Positions 6,913-13,308 of a DNA stretch of 18,161 bases are shown piece after piece. Numbering within the stretch: the stretch's first letter is position 1; the number at the start of each line of letters is the position of its first letter. A program made the translations under genes and the position numbers. Origin of the DNA: JACQMJ01 sp964373495 (GTDB lineage Bacteria > Patescibacteriota > Minisyncoccia > Sungbacterales > SURF-37); contig CAYJUW010000014.1 in the NCBI GenBank assembly GCA_964373495.1, positions 1 to 18,161 of the forward strand, written 5' to 3'. Under the pieces are notes generated by a model, which worked only from the letters and a program-made list of their open reading frames with translations, had not been told where the DNA came from and made no database searches.

Positions 6913-7459
6913 GATAACCGATAATACCGCCGATGATCCGCGCGGCGCCGACCAAATCGTCAACCACGTAATCCGGTGCGGCCTGGCCGCGCTCCTCAAC
7001 TTCGGCTCCGTAGCCGGTGCGGACGAGGAACGTGATCGCGCCGGCGGCCTTACCGAATTCAACATCAAGGGCCTTATCCCCAATCATGAAGCTTTGGGCT
7101 GGCTCCAACCCAAGCTCTTGCTCGGCCTCGCGCAACAGGCCGAGTTTTGGTTTACGGCATTCGCAGCCATCTTCCGGCGTGTGGGGACACACGTATATAC
7201 CATCCAGTATGACCCCTTCGTTTTCGAGCAGCCGGACCAGCCGCCGGTGGATGAGATCAAACCCGGCGGCATCAATCATACCACGACCCACGGCCGACTG
7301 GTTGGTCATGAGCGCCAGCCCGAGGCCAAGGCCTTTGAGCTCGCGGAGCGCTACGGCCGCGCCGGGCAGGAGCCGGACGCCCTCCGGATCCGAGAGGTGG
7401 CCAAGCTCCTCAATAACCGTACCATCGCGGTCGAGGAGCACGAAACGTCGCTGGGTCAT
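6881..7459 (-). CDS. gmhB: D-glycero-D-manno-heptose 1,7-bisphosphate 7-phosphatase (HAD family)
   Basis: About 192 residues. It removes the C7 phosphate made redundant after HddA, giving heptose 1-phosphate. The HAD motifs are visible: DRDGT (10-14), TNQS (52-55) and GDKALD (127-132). The zinc site typical of GmhB/HisB-type phosphatases is present as CPHTPEDGCECRKPK (Cys91, His93, Cys99, Cys101), with a shorter loop than I recall for E. coli GmhB. I prefer ATG 7459 (MTQRRFVLLDRDG); ATG 7474 adds five residues. It lies 44 bp after the Cj1427-like gene and overlaps gmhA downstream. Confidence 0.92.
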   Translation of the reverse strand: MTQRRFVLLDRDGTVIEELGHLSDPEGVRLLPGAAVALRELKGLGLGLALMTNQSAVGRGMIDAAGFDLIHRRLVRLLENEGVILDGIYVCPHTPEDGCECRKPKLGLLREAEQELGLEPAQSFMIGDKALDVEFGKAAGAITFLVRTGYGAEVEERGQAAPDYVVDDLVGAARIIGGIIGYHAIGRNARQP

Positions 7460-7503
7460 AAAATTCAGCACCATCCTGTATCACACACCACCCGCCCTCC
7501 TCC

Positions 7504-8454
7504 CTACACATTTTTCCACGGATGCCGGCCGAGCATCCGGTAGCCGGCGATGAGTTCCTGGATGCCGCCGTCGAGCGAACGCTGGGCTTCGAATCCGGCC
7601 GTGCGCAGGCGCTCGTTTGAAACAATGTAGTTTCGCTTGTCGGGATCGCTGCCGATCTCGGCAAAGTGGATATAGAGGTTTGGCACCTGCTCCTTGATCT
7701 TAAATGCCAGCTCCTCCTTGGAGAGATTGGCATTGTCGAGCCCGGCATTGTAGGCGCGGCCGGCCATGGCCGGGGCGTTTTGGATGCAGTGGAGGAAGCA
7801 GTCGGCCACGTCGCGGATGTGGATGTAGTTTCGCTTGAAGTCCTTCTCAAAAATCACGAGGTAGCCGTCGGTCACGGCGCGGTAGACGAAATCGTTCACG
7901 AGAAGGTCAAGCCGCATGCGCGGGGACATGCCAAAGACCGTGGCCAGGCGGAGCGTAATCGCGTTCGGGCTTGCCAAGAGCTCGGCCTCGGCCTGGGCCT
8001 TGGTCTCGCCATAGAGCGAAATCGGTTCAAGCGGCGTGTCCTCGGTGCAGAAGGTTTCTCCGGACTTCGTGCCGTAGCCGCTGTTGGTGGTGGGGTACAC
8101 GACGAGCTGGGCGGGGCTGCGCAGGCGGTTCAGCATGCGGATGGCCTCGAGGTTCACCGAGCGCGCGAGCGCCGGATCACGGTCGCAGGCCGGCATGCCG
8201 ACGATGGCCGCGAGCGGAATGATGACATCGGCATCCTTGATGAGCCCGGCCATGAGCCGTTCATCGCGGGCATCGCCGCGGATGAACTCGAAATCCGTCT
8301 GCGCCGCAAGGTGCGCGAGCGATCCTGACTGCTGGTACATCAGGTTGTCGAGGACGGTGACGCGGTGGCCGGCATTGAGGAGGTGCTCGGTCAGGATGGA
8401 CCCGATGTAGCCGGCCCCGCCGGTGACGAGAATTTTCAGAGCGGAGGCAGGCAT
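7504..8454 (-). CDS. NAD-dependent sugar-nucleotide dehydrogenase/epimerase, Cj1427-like (GDP-heptose C4 oxidation)
   Basis: 316 residues, extended SDR. The Rossmann motif GGAGYIG is at 12-18, the YPTTNSGYG segment at 120-128 and Y148xxxK152 (YGETK) forms the catalytic pair. From memory it matches Campylobacter jejuni Cj1427 closely, in FGMSPRMRLDLLVNDF, the KRNYIHIRDV segment, NANLSKEEL and DPDKRNYIVSN. Cj1427 is reported to oxidise C4 of GDP-D-glycero-D-manno-heptose, with NADH turned over by 2-oxoglutarate. That role fits with hddA, gmhA and gmhB next door. It would provide a 4-keto heptose for later epimerisation, reduction or branching. The start at ATG 8454 is 2 bp after the stop of the Nudix gene, so the two are surely co-transcribed. 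A generic epimerase/dehydratase role is the fallback. Confidence 0.85.
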   Translation of the reverse strand: MPASALKILVTGGAGYIGSILTEHLLNAGHRVTVLDNLMYQQSGSLAHLAAQTDFEFIRGDARDERLMAGLIKDADVIIPLAAIVGMPACDRDPALARSVNLEAIRMLNRLRSPAQLVVYPTTNSGYGTKSGETFCTEDTPLEPISLYGETKAQAEAELLASPNAITLRLATVFGMSPRMRLDLLVNDFVYRAVTDGYLVIFEKDFKRNYIHIRDVADCFLHCIQNAPAMAGRAYNAGLDNANLSKEELAFKIKEQVPNLYIHFAEIGSDPDKRNYIVSNERLRTAGFEAQRSLDGGIQELIAGYRMLGRHPWKNV

Positions 8455-8456
8455 AG

Positions 8457-8909
8457 TTAACGCATGATGAGCTTATGCCGGAGCAAAAACCGGCGCTGCT
8501 CAACAACCATACCTTTGGGCAATGATGCGAAGAAGCGCACCCGCTTGCCCTGCCAGCTGCCGTGGAGCGCGCCGGAAACGGGCTTTACGAGATAGACGAT
8601 GCTCACGATATGGCCGAACTCCTTCCCGCGGAAGTACTCAACAGCATCAATGACTTTGAGGATCTTTACCCTGAGTCCGGTCTCGTCGCGGGCAAAGCGC
8701 TCGACTGCAGCGGTGAGCGGCTCGCCGAAGTGAACCGTTCCGCCGGGGAAATGCCACCTGCCCTTATCGGGAATGATGTCGCGCTGAATCAAAACAATAC
8801 CGCGGCGATCCTTGATGACCAGATCCACGCACAGGCGCGGCACGCGGCGGTAGATGAATTTGAAATCGCGGGGTACGAGGCGATGCCAGGGTTTGATGCG
8901 CGTGGTCAT
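8457..8909 (-). CDS. Nudix hydrolase with an altered Nudix box, GDP-mannose hydrolase-like
   Basis: 150 residues. The Nudix box spans residues 57-79 (GTVHFGE, then AAVERFARDETGL). Against the consensus GX5EX7REUXEEXGU, the glutamate after the box arginine is Phe and the first Glu of the EE pair is Asp. Departures in the same region occur in GDP-mannose mannosyl hydrolases (Gmm), which cleave a sugar from a GDP-sugar rather than a diphosphate. A GDP-sugar hydrolase would suit the cluster, but that is inference. The gene starts at ATG 8909, 69 bp after the GT2 stop; most of that gap is a palindrome. It is followed 2 bp later by the Cj1427-like gene. Confidence 0.8.
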   Translation of the reverse strand: MTTRIKPWHRLVPRDFKFIYRRVPRLCVDLVIKDRRGIVLIQRDIIPDKGRWHFPGGTVHFGEPLTAAVERFARDETGLRVKILKVIDAVEYFRGKEFGHIVSIVYLVKPVSGALHGSWQGKRVRFFASLPKGMVVEQRRFLLRHKLIMR

Positions 8910-8925
8910 AGGATATCAACGCCAG

Positions 8926-8987
8926 CCCCGTTAGAGGCAAGACGCCGCAGGCGTCTGCCGCGCCTCTGGCGCGGGCCTCTAACGGGG
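8926..8987. repeat. CCCCGTTAGA palindrome, copy 4, with two internal hairpins
   Basis: Perfect 13-bp arms CCCCGTTAGAGGC (8926-8938) and GCCTCTAACGGGG (8975-8987) enclose two more stems: GACGCC/GGCGTC (8941-8955) and CCGCGCC/GGCGCGG (8958-8974). The predicted fold is a three-way junction. The right arm supplies the TAG stop codon (8979-8981, minus strand) of the GT2 gene. Confidence 0.92.
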
Positions 8988-9686
8988 CCAGAAAAAAACC
9001 TCACGGGCAAATTGGATGAAGTAGGCCAGGCCATAGCGGAAGACCTTTAATTTGCGCTTGCCGCCGATGCGCGGCGGCTCGTCGCCGGGAATCTCCCCGA
9101 CCTTGAGCCGGCGCTTGGCCGCGCGGATGGACAGGAGCGGCTCCCAGGCGATTTTCATGCCGACGATCTTCTCGGCGAGCCAGTACCCGTCATCCTTGTC
9201 TAACTCCAAATCATAGATCAACCGTTTCTTGTGGGCGCGGAAAATAACGATCATATCGGTGTAGCGGCCGCCGAAGAGCAGGTTCACCGTTTTGGTCATC
9301 AGCCAGTTGCCGAAGGCGGTGATCCGGTCGTCGTCGTAGCTCTTGGCCCCGTCCAAATAGCGCGAAACAATGACCATATCGTAGCCCTCGCGCATTTTCG
9401 TAATCAGAGGCGGGATGAGCTCGGGGATGGAGTTGCCGTCCGGGCTGAAGGTAATCACTATCTCCCCGCGGATGAGCGGCAAAACCTCGCGCATGCCCTC
9501 CCGCACGCCGCGCTTCTTCTGGACGTAGACCTCGCAGCCGTGTTCGCGGGCATACTCGATCGTGCCATCGGTGGAGCCGCCATCGAGGATGAGAATCTGG
9601 TCCACCCACTCCGGCTTGATGCGCGGCATAATGGCCCGCATGCCGTCAATTTCGTTCCAGGTAAGAATGAGGAGGGTAACGGTCAT
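8979..9686 (-). CDS. GT2-family glycosyltransferase, polyprenyl-phosphate mannosyltransferase-like
   Basis: 235 residues. The GT-A start TVTLLILTWNE is followed by ILDGGSTDGT (33-42), the nucleotide-sugar site of GT2 enzymes. The usual DXD position reads SPDGN (81-85), with the VSRYLDG segment at 107-113, an arrangement like dolichol/polyprenyl-phosphate sugar transferases. No membrane segment is obvious. The donor could be a GDP-sugar, given the neighbours. It starts at ATG 9686 and is the first gene of the long minus-strand unit, with a candidate promoter just upstream. Its last codons, Trp-Pro-Arg-stop, are read from the arm of the palindrome at 8926-8987, so the stop is repeat-derived. 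Confidence 0.88.
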   Translation of the reverse strand: MTVTLLILTWNEIDGMRAIMPRIKPEWVDQILILDGGSTDGTIEYAREHGCEVYVQKKRGVREGMREVLPLIRGEIVITFSPDGNSIPELIPPLITKMREGYDMVIVSRYLDGAKSYDDDRITAFGNWLMTKTVNLLFGGRYTDMIVIFRAHKKRLIYDLELDKDDGYWLAEKIVGMKIAWEPLLSIRAAKRRLKVGEIPGDEPPRIGGKRKLKVFRYGLAYFIQFAREVFFWPR

Positions 9687-9700
9687 GACAAACAGGAACC

Positions 9701-9730
9701 ACTATAGCACGGCGGGAGCGGCGGAGTCGA
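9701..9730 (-). promoter_or_regulatory. Candidate promoter of the heptose/glycan operon
   Basis: Minus strand: a -10 element TATAGT (9706 to 9701) and a -35-like TCGACT (9730 to 9725, 4 of 6 consensus) separated by 18 bp. The -10 ends 14 nt before the ATG at 9686, leaving a leader of only about 8 nt, too short for a Shine-Dalgarno. It lies in the divergent gap to the plus-strand phosphatase gene. Confidence 0.45.
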
Positions 9731-9732
9731 GG

Positions 9733-9761
9733 TTGACAGGTGCCGCGAGAAGTCCTACGAA
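9733..9761 (+). promoter_or_regulatory. Candidate promoter of the plus-strand phosphatase-Nudix pair
   Basis: A perfect -35 hexamer TTGACA (9733-9738) is followed after 17 bp by a weak -10, TACGAA (9756-9761). The placement upstream of 9816 suits a divergent promoter, but the -10 is poor. Confidence 0.3.
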
Positions 9762-9772
9762 TACTGACGGAT

Positions 9773-9795
9773 CCCCTAACCCGAACCCCTAACCG
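9773..9795. repeat. Short direct repeat CCCCTAACC(C)G
   Basis: CCCCTAACCCG at 9773-9783 and CCCCTAACCG at 9786-9795, with a 13-bp period, just upstream of a ribosome-binding site. It resembles the CCTAAA-type heptamers at 17873-17900. Confidence 0.5.
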
Positions 9796-9800
9796 ACAAG

Positions 9801-9807
9801 AAAGGAG
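9801..9807 (+). promoter_or_regulatory. Ribosome-binding site of the phosphatase gene
   Basis: AAAGGAG, 8 nt before the ATG at 9816. It fixes the start and contrasts with the minus-strand genes, which mostly lack such a site. Confidence 0.8.
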
Positions 9808-9815
9808 ACGCCAGG

Positions 9816-10652
9816 ATGGCTAGCCGGTTTGATCCTTTCCAACTCGCAGATCGCTTCCGGAGATTCTTCACGAGGGATCTCCAACCGGAGTTCATGAAGA
9901 GCTTCCGCCAGCTCAACCTCCCCCACCGTGAAGGCCAGCAACCCACCGCAGTGGTAAGCCGGCTCGACACGGAGGTAGACCATCGGTTTGCTGATTTTCT
10001 CGGCCGACACTTCCCCGCGATCCCCATCGTGAGCGAAGAGACGCCGCCCGACCAGCGAACGGCCCACCGCACGAAGTGGCTCATCGACCCGCTCGACGGA
10101 ACGCGCAACATCCTCATGGGGCTTCCCCTCTTCGGGTCGCAGGCCGCGCTGGTAGAGGACGGCGAGGTGACCTTCAGCGCCATCTTTATCCCGATCGAGG
10201 AGGCCGCCGGCGGATACGGCTTCTACTTCGCCGGGCGCGGCGCTGGCGCCTGGCATAGTAGGCGCGACGACACGAAACGCCTCTCGATTTCTGCAATGGC
10301 CGAGCTCGGCCGGGCGCACGTCATCCTCGGCGGACCCGAGAAAGAGGTTATGGACCGTTCGGACATGCGACGGGTGGCACAGGCGGCCTTCGAGTCGCGG
10401 CGCGGCCTCTCGACCTGCTGGACGGTGACGAGGATCGCGAGCGGCGCCCGCATACCGGCCAGCACCGACGCGGTTCTCAACATCCGCTGTGTGCCCTATG
10501 ACATCCTAGCGGGCGTGCTCCTCGTTGAGGAAGCCGGCGGCCGGGTGACCACCTTCCGCGGCGAGCCGTGGTCGCTCGAGAACCATCGCGAACTGGTTTT
10601 CTCCAACGGCCTGCTGCACGAGGAGATCGTCTCGCTCCTATCCGAACCCTGA
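9816..10652 (+). CDS. Inositol monophosphatase-family phosphatase
   Basis: 278 residues. The lithium-sensitive phosphatase signature is clear: IVSEET (71-76) with the metal-binding glutamates, WLIDPLDGTRN (88-98) with the metal-binding aspartates, and PYDILAGVLLVEEAGG (227-242), where Asp229 is the third metal ligand. Family members act on inositol phosphate, histidinol phosphate, fructose bisphosphate, PAP or sugar phosphates; the substrate cannot be told from sequence. The start is supported by AAAGGAG 8 nt upstream. It is followed 20 bp later by a Nudix gene with its own AGGAGG site, and the pair ends at a strong terminator. Divergent from the heptose operon; a link to glycan synthesis is possible but not shown. 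Confidence 0.9.
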   Translation: MASRFDPFQLADRFRRFFTRDLQPEFMKSFRQLNLPHREGQQPTAVVSRLDTEVDHRFADFLGRHFPAIPIVSEETPPDQRTAHRTKWLIDPLDGTRNILMGLPLFGSQAALVEDGEVTFSAIFIPIEEAAGGYGFYFAGRGAGAWHSRRDDTKRLSISAMAELGRAHVILGGPEKEVMDRSDMRRVAQAAFESRRGLSTCWTVTRIASGARIPASTDAVLNIRCVPYDILAGVLLVEEAGGRVTTFRGEPWSLENHRELVFSNGLLHEEIVSLLSEP

Positions 10653-10660
10653 AGACCACC

Positions 10661-10666
10661 AGGAGG
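10661..10666 (+). promoter_or_regulatory. Ribosome-binding site of the second Nudix gene
   Basis: A perfect AGGAGG, 6 nt before the ATG at 10673. It decides this start over an upstream in-frame start at 10568 that lies inside the phosphatase gene. Confidence 0.88.
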
Positions 10667-10672
10667 TGCGTC

Positions 10673-11350
10673 ATGGAGTTCGAATACCGCTACGGATTCC
10701 CGATCCTCCACGCCGAGGACATCATCCCCGCATTTGGCATGATCGGGTTGAAAGTCTGGCCGCTCCTCGATACGGCGAGTGTCGAGGACTACCTCCAGCG
10801 CGACCTCACCCCGAGCCAGAAAGCCGAGCTTCGCTTCCTCCCGAAACTCCAGGCGGCGGTCTTCAGGAACCCCGCCGGCGAACCGCAGACGTATTTTCGG
10901 ACGACCCGCGGGGCGCGCTATGCCATGGTCTTCACGCTCCTGCCGGATGATCTCGTGCCGGTTACCGCCTCGTTCCGCCACGGCATCGAGCGCATCATGC
11001 TCGACCTCCCCGGCGGACGCATCGAAGCCGGGGAGACGCCGGAGCAAGCCGGCGCGCGGGAGTACGAGGAGGAACTCGGCATTCCCCTCGCGCATGTGAA
11101 AGCGTTGAGCCACGCCGGGCTGCCGATCGATCCGCAACACGGCAATAACCTTGACTTCCCGTGTCTCGGCTTGCCGGAGCTGCCGATCACCCAAGCGCCG
11201 CAAAAGCTCGACCGGGGCGAGTTCCTCCAGGCGATGCTGATTCCACTCTCCGAATGCCTGAAGCTCCCCAAGTTGGGCGTGGCCGCGGAGAGCATGGTGA
11301 TAACCATCTTCCTCGCCCTGGGAGCTCTCGGTCGGCTCACTGTGCGCTAG
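10673..11350 (+). CDS. Nudix hydrolase, canonical box (ADP-sugar pyrophosphatase-like)
   Basis: 225 residues. The Nudix box is complete: GRIEAGE then GAREYEEELGI, residues 115-137, matching GX5EX7REUXEEXGU at every fixed position, so a metal-dependent diphosphohydrolase is expected. The proline-glycine turn before it (LPGG) is typical of ADP-ribose or nucleotide-sugar pyrophosphatases, but the N-terminal ~85 residues are not ones I recognise. The AGGAGG site fixes the start. It shares a transcription unit with the phosphatase gene and is closed by the terminator at 11369-11405. Its substrate is not determinable here. Confidence 0.88.
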   Translation: MEFEYRYGFPILHAEDIIPAFGMIGLKVWPLLDTASVEDYLQRDLTPSQKAELRFLPKLQAAVFRNPAGEPQTYFRTTRGARYAMVFTLLPDDLVPVTASFRHGIERIMLDLPGGRIEAGETPEQAGAREYEEELGIPLAHVKALSHAGLPIDPQHGNNLDFPCLGLPELPITQAPQKLDRGEFLQAMLIPLSECLKLPKLGVAAESMVITIFLALGALGRLTVR

Positions 11351-11368
11351 TACCCTTCAAGAAGTTTC

Positions 11369-11405
11369 CGTGGATGCGGGAAACCCCGCATCCACGTTTT
11401 CATTT
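11369..11405 (+). terminator. Intrinsic terminator
   Basis: A perfect 12-bp stem, CGTGGATGCGGG (11369-11380) and CCCGCATCCACG (11385-11396), with an AAAC loop, followed by TTTTCATTT. It begins 18 bp after the Nudix stop and separates this unit from the methyltransferase gene. Confidence 0.93.
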
Positions 11406-11437
11406 CCGGTGCGCGTGGCTGGCTGCGGAAAATCTAC

Positions 11438-11443
11438 TATACT
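11438..11443 (+). promoter_or_regulatory. Candidate -10 element directly before the methyltransferase start
   Basis: TATACT ends 6 nt before the ATG at 11450, so transcription would begin at or next to the start codon, giving a leaderless mRNA. I see no good -35. The position just after a strong terminator supports an independent promoter. Confidence 0.5.
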
Positions 11444-11449
11444 GCGGCT

Positions 11450-12610
11450 ATGAACGCTCCCCTCTTACTCGTGCCTCGCGGCTTCCGCATCCTCCGGCCG
11501 CTCGAGCTCCTGAACTGGCGGCCGATTGACATTGGGGCCAGCGTTCCGCTCGAGCCGCAAACGGCATGCCCGGCCTGCGCCCACGCCCTCAACGCGCTTG
11601 CCGTTCTTTCCGGGAAGTCAGGCCCGGAAATCCGCGTCGGCGTCTGCGAGCAGTGCGGCTACGCCGGCTACATGGACCGCCCCGCCCGCGCCTGGATCAG
11701 CCGCTACTATGCCGAGGTGTGGACCCACGGCACAGAGAAGGACATCGCCGTGCTCGAAAAAAAGCAGCAGCCGGATAATCCGGCCAGCCGCGCGGTGCGA
11801 AAGGCCCTCGCACTGCTCCCGGATCGTTCGCGCCCGATTCTTGAGATCGGAAGCGGCTACGGCACCTTGCTCCGCTTCATCCAGAGCCGCGGTTTTGAAA
11901 CGGTGATCGGCCTTGAAAGCTCGCGCCATCGCGCCCAAACCGCGCGAGAAGCCACCGGCCTGCCCATCCTTTCCGGTGACTTTGAATCTACGGAAACGCA
12001 AGCCGAACTCCGGGAGCATGCGCCCTTCGGCCTCATTGCGTCTTTCCACGTGCTTGAGCACGCCTACAATCCGGAAGAAATCATCGCCGCCGCAGGCCGA
12101 CTGCAGAATCCCGGCGACCTCCTCGTCCTCGGCGTACCCGACCTCGCGGGCGAACCGGCTATGAATATCCTCCTCTTCCTGCCCCATCTCCACACCTTCA
12201 CGGCCGATGCGCTTGCCGCACTCCTGAACCGCGCCGGCTATGGAATCGTTGATGCGAGCTTCTCATCCGGCGCGGATCTCAGCGTAATTGCCAGGAAGCG
12301 TAACGCCGGCCATATGACGAACGGCGAAAGCCAGAAGAATTACTTCGCTGCCGCAGTTGAAAAATTCAAAAGAGAACTTGCCATTGATTCGCTTGCGCCC
12401 TCCGGCGCCCAGCGCTACTTCTGGTCAAAAAAAGACGCCGCACTATCCGGCATCCTCCCCTCCCATTGGTACTGGCGCATGGAGGATTGCCTCGCCGGCC
12501 GCCAAAATTTCCGATCGCTCCTCATCGAACCGCTCGCCGCTGGCGCGGCACCATCGCCGCCTCCCGTTCAGCTTCGCTTCCGCGACCAGCTCTTCCTCTG
12601 CATTAAGTAA
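11450..12610 (+). CDS. SAM-dependent class I methyltransferase with an N-terminal zinc ribbon
   Basis: 386 residues. An N-terminal Cys4 site (CPAC, Cys40/43; CEQCG, Cys66/69) resembles the zinc-binding domain in front of many sugar and natural-product methyltransferases. The SAM-binding motif LEIGSGYGTLLRFI is at 131-144, and ASFHVLEH fits the later methyltransferase motif. The last ~110 residues, from about 280, have no feature I can name. It is plausibly a sugar C- or O-methyltransferase in the same glycan pathway. No Shine-Dalgarno is present; a TATACT -10 lies 6 nt upstream. It ends convergently with the TylF-like gene, overlapping by 8 bp with both stops in the overlap. Confidence 0.85.
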   Translation: MNAPLLLVPRGFRILRPLELLNWRPIDIGASVPLEPQTACPACAHALNALAVLSGKSGPEIRVGVCEQCGYAGYMDRPARAWISRYYAEVWTHGTEKDIAVLEKKQQPDNPASRAVRKALALLPDRSRPILEIGSGYGTLLRFIQSRGFETVIGLESSRHRAQTAREATGLPILSGDFESTETQAELREHAPFGLIASFHVLEHAYNPEEIIAAAGRLQNPGDLLVLGVPDLAGEPAMNILLFLPHLHTFTADALAALLNRAGYGIVDASFSSGADLSVIARKRNAGHMTNGESQKNYFAAAVEKFKRELAIDSLAPSGAQRYFWSKKDAALSGILPSHWYWRMEDCLAGRQNFRSLLIEPLAAGAAPSPPPVQLRFRDQLFLCIK

Positions 12611-13304
12611 CGGCCTGCTTCACGAGAAAGTACTTGCCGTAGTGCGGATCCCGCTGGATGCGGTGGGGCGTGCCGGCAAAAAATTCGTCAATGGCTTTCT
12701 TGGCGCCCGGGCATTTGACGGCCTCATCCTTGTTCATGTACTCGTCGAACATCACGATCCCTCCCGGCGCCACCTTGGGGAAGAACTCCTCGAGGCACGT
12801 GTTATAGGAACGGTAGAGGTTGACGTCAAGGTGCAGGAGCGCGATCCGCTCGATCGGCGTTTTCGCGAGCGCGTCTTCAAAAAATCCCTTGACCACAGTA
12901 ACGTGCCGATCGAGAAATTCCTGGCTTAAACCGGCGCCGCGGAGGATCGGGGGGACATCTTCGGCCTCGATTGCCTTCCAATCGCCCTTGCGGAGATTAC
13001 GCGGGCTCTCATCCTCGGGGCTGACCTCGGGATAACCCTCAAACGAATCAAACCCCCAGAGACGGCGGCCCATCCCTTCCTCGTACGCGAGGAGGGCCAG
13101 CATCTGGAAGCTTTTGGCTTTGCCCACGCCGCACTCCACCACGTCGCCCCCGATGCCCTCAACCCGACCGAACATGCGCTTGAAATAAAGCAATCGCCCC
13201 ACCACGCCCCGATCAAGCGGCAGGTTGAAACGCGCGAGCGGCGGGAGGCGCCGCCGAATTTCATACCCCCCCAGAGAAAATACGCTCCGCCGTGGCTGCT
13301 TCAT
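12603..13304 (-). CDS. TylF/MycF-family O-methyltransferase
   Basis: About 233 residues. The macrocin O-methyltransferase family pattern is present: DVVECGVGKAKS (54-65) for SAM binding, LWGFDSFEGYP (82-92), ALLHLDVNLYRSY (155-167) and GGIVMFDEY (181-189), with metal-binding aspartates likely at 160 and 187. Known members methylate sugar hydroxyls, so methylation of a glycan or nucleotide sugar is likely; the position is unknown. I start at ATG 13304 (MKQPRRSVF), 4 bp after the upstream dioxygenase stop; the frame to 13376 lies in that gene. It is last in the flippase operon and no terminator is visible, as it runs into the opposing methyltransferase gene. Confidence 0.9.
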   Translation of the reverse strand: MKQPRRSVFSLGGYEIRRRLPPLARFNLPLDRGVVGRLLYFKRMFGRVEGIGGDVVECGVGKAKSFQMLALLAYEEGMGRRLWGFDSFEGYPEVSPEDESPRNLRKGDWKAIEAEDVPPILRGAGLSQEFLDRHVTVVKGFFEDALAKTPIERIALLHLDVNLYRSYNTCLEEFFPKVAPGGIVMFDEYMNKDEAVKCPGAKKAIDEFFAGTPHRIQRDPHYGKYFLVKQAVT

Positions 13305-13308
13305 TGAT

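Noticed and set aside
9816..10652. Assigning the IMPase-family gene to the heptose pathway
   Set aside because: GmhB already provides the phosphatase step and nothing in the sequence indicates a heptose substrate.
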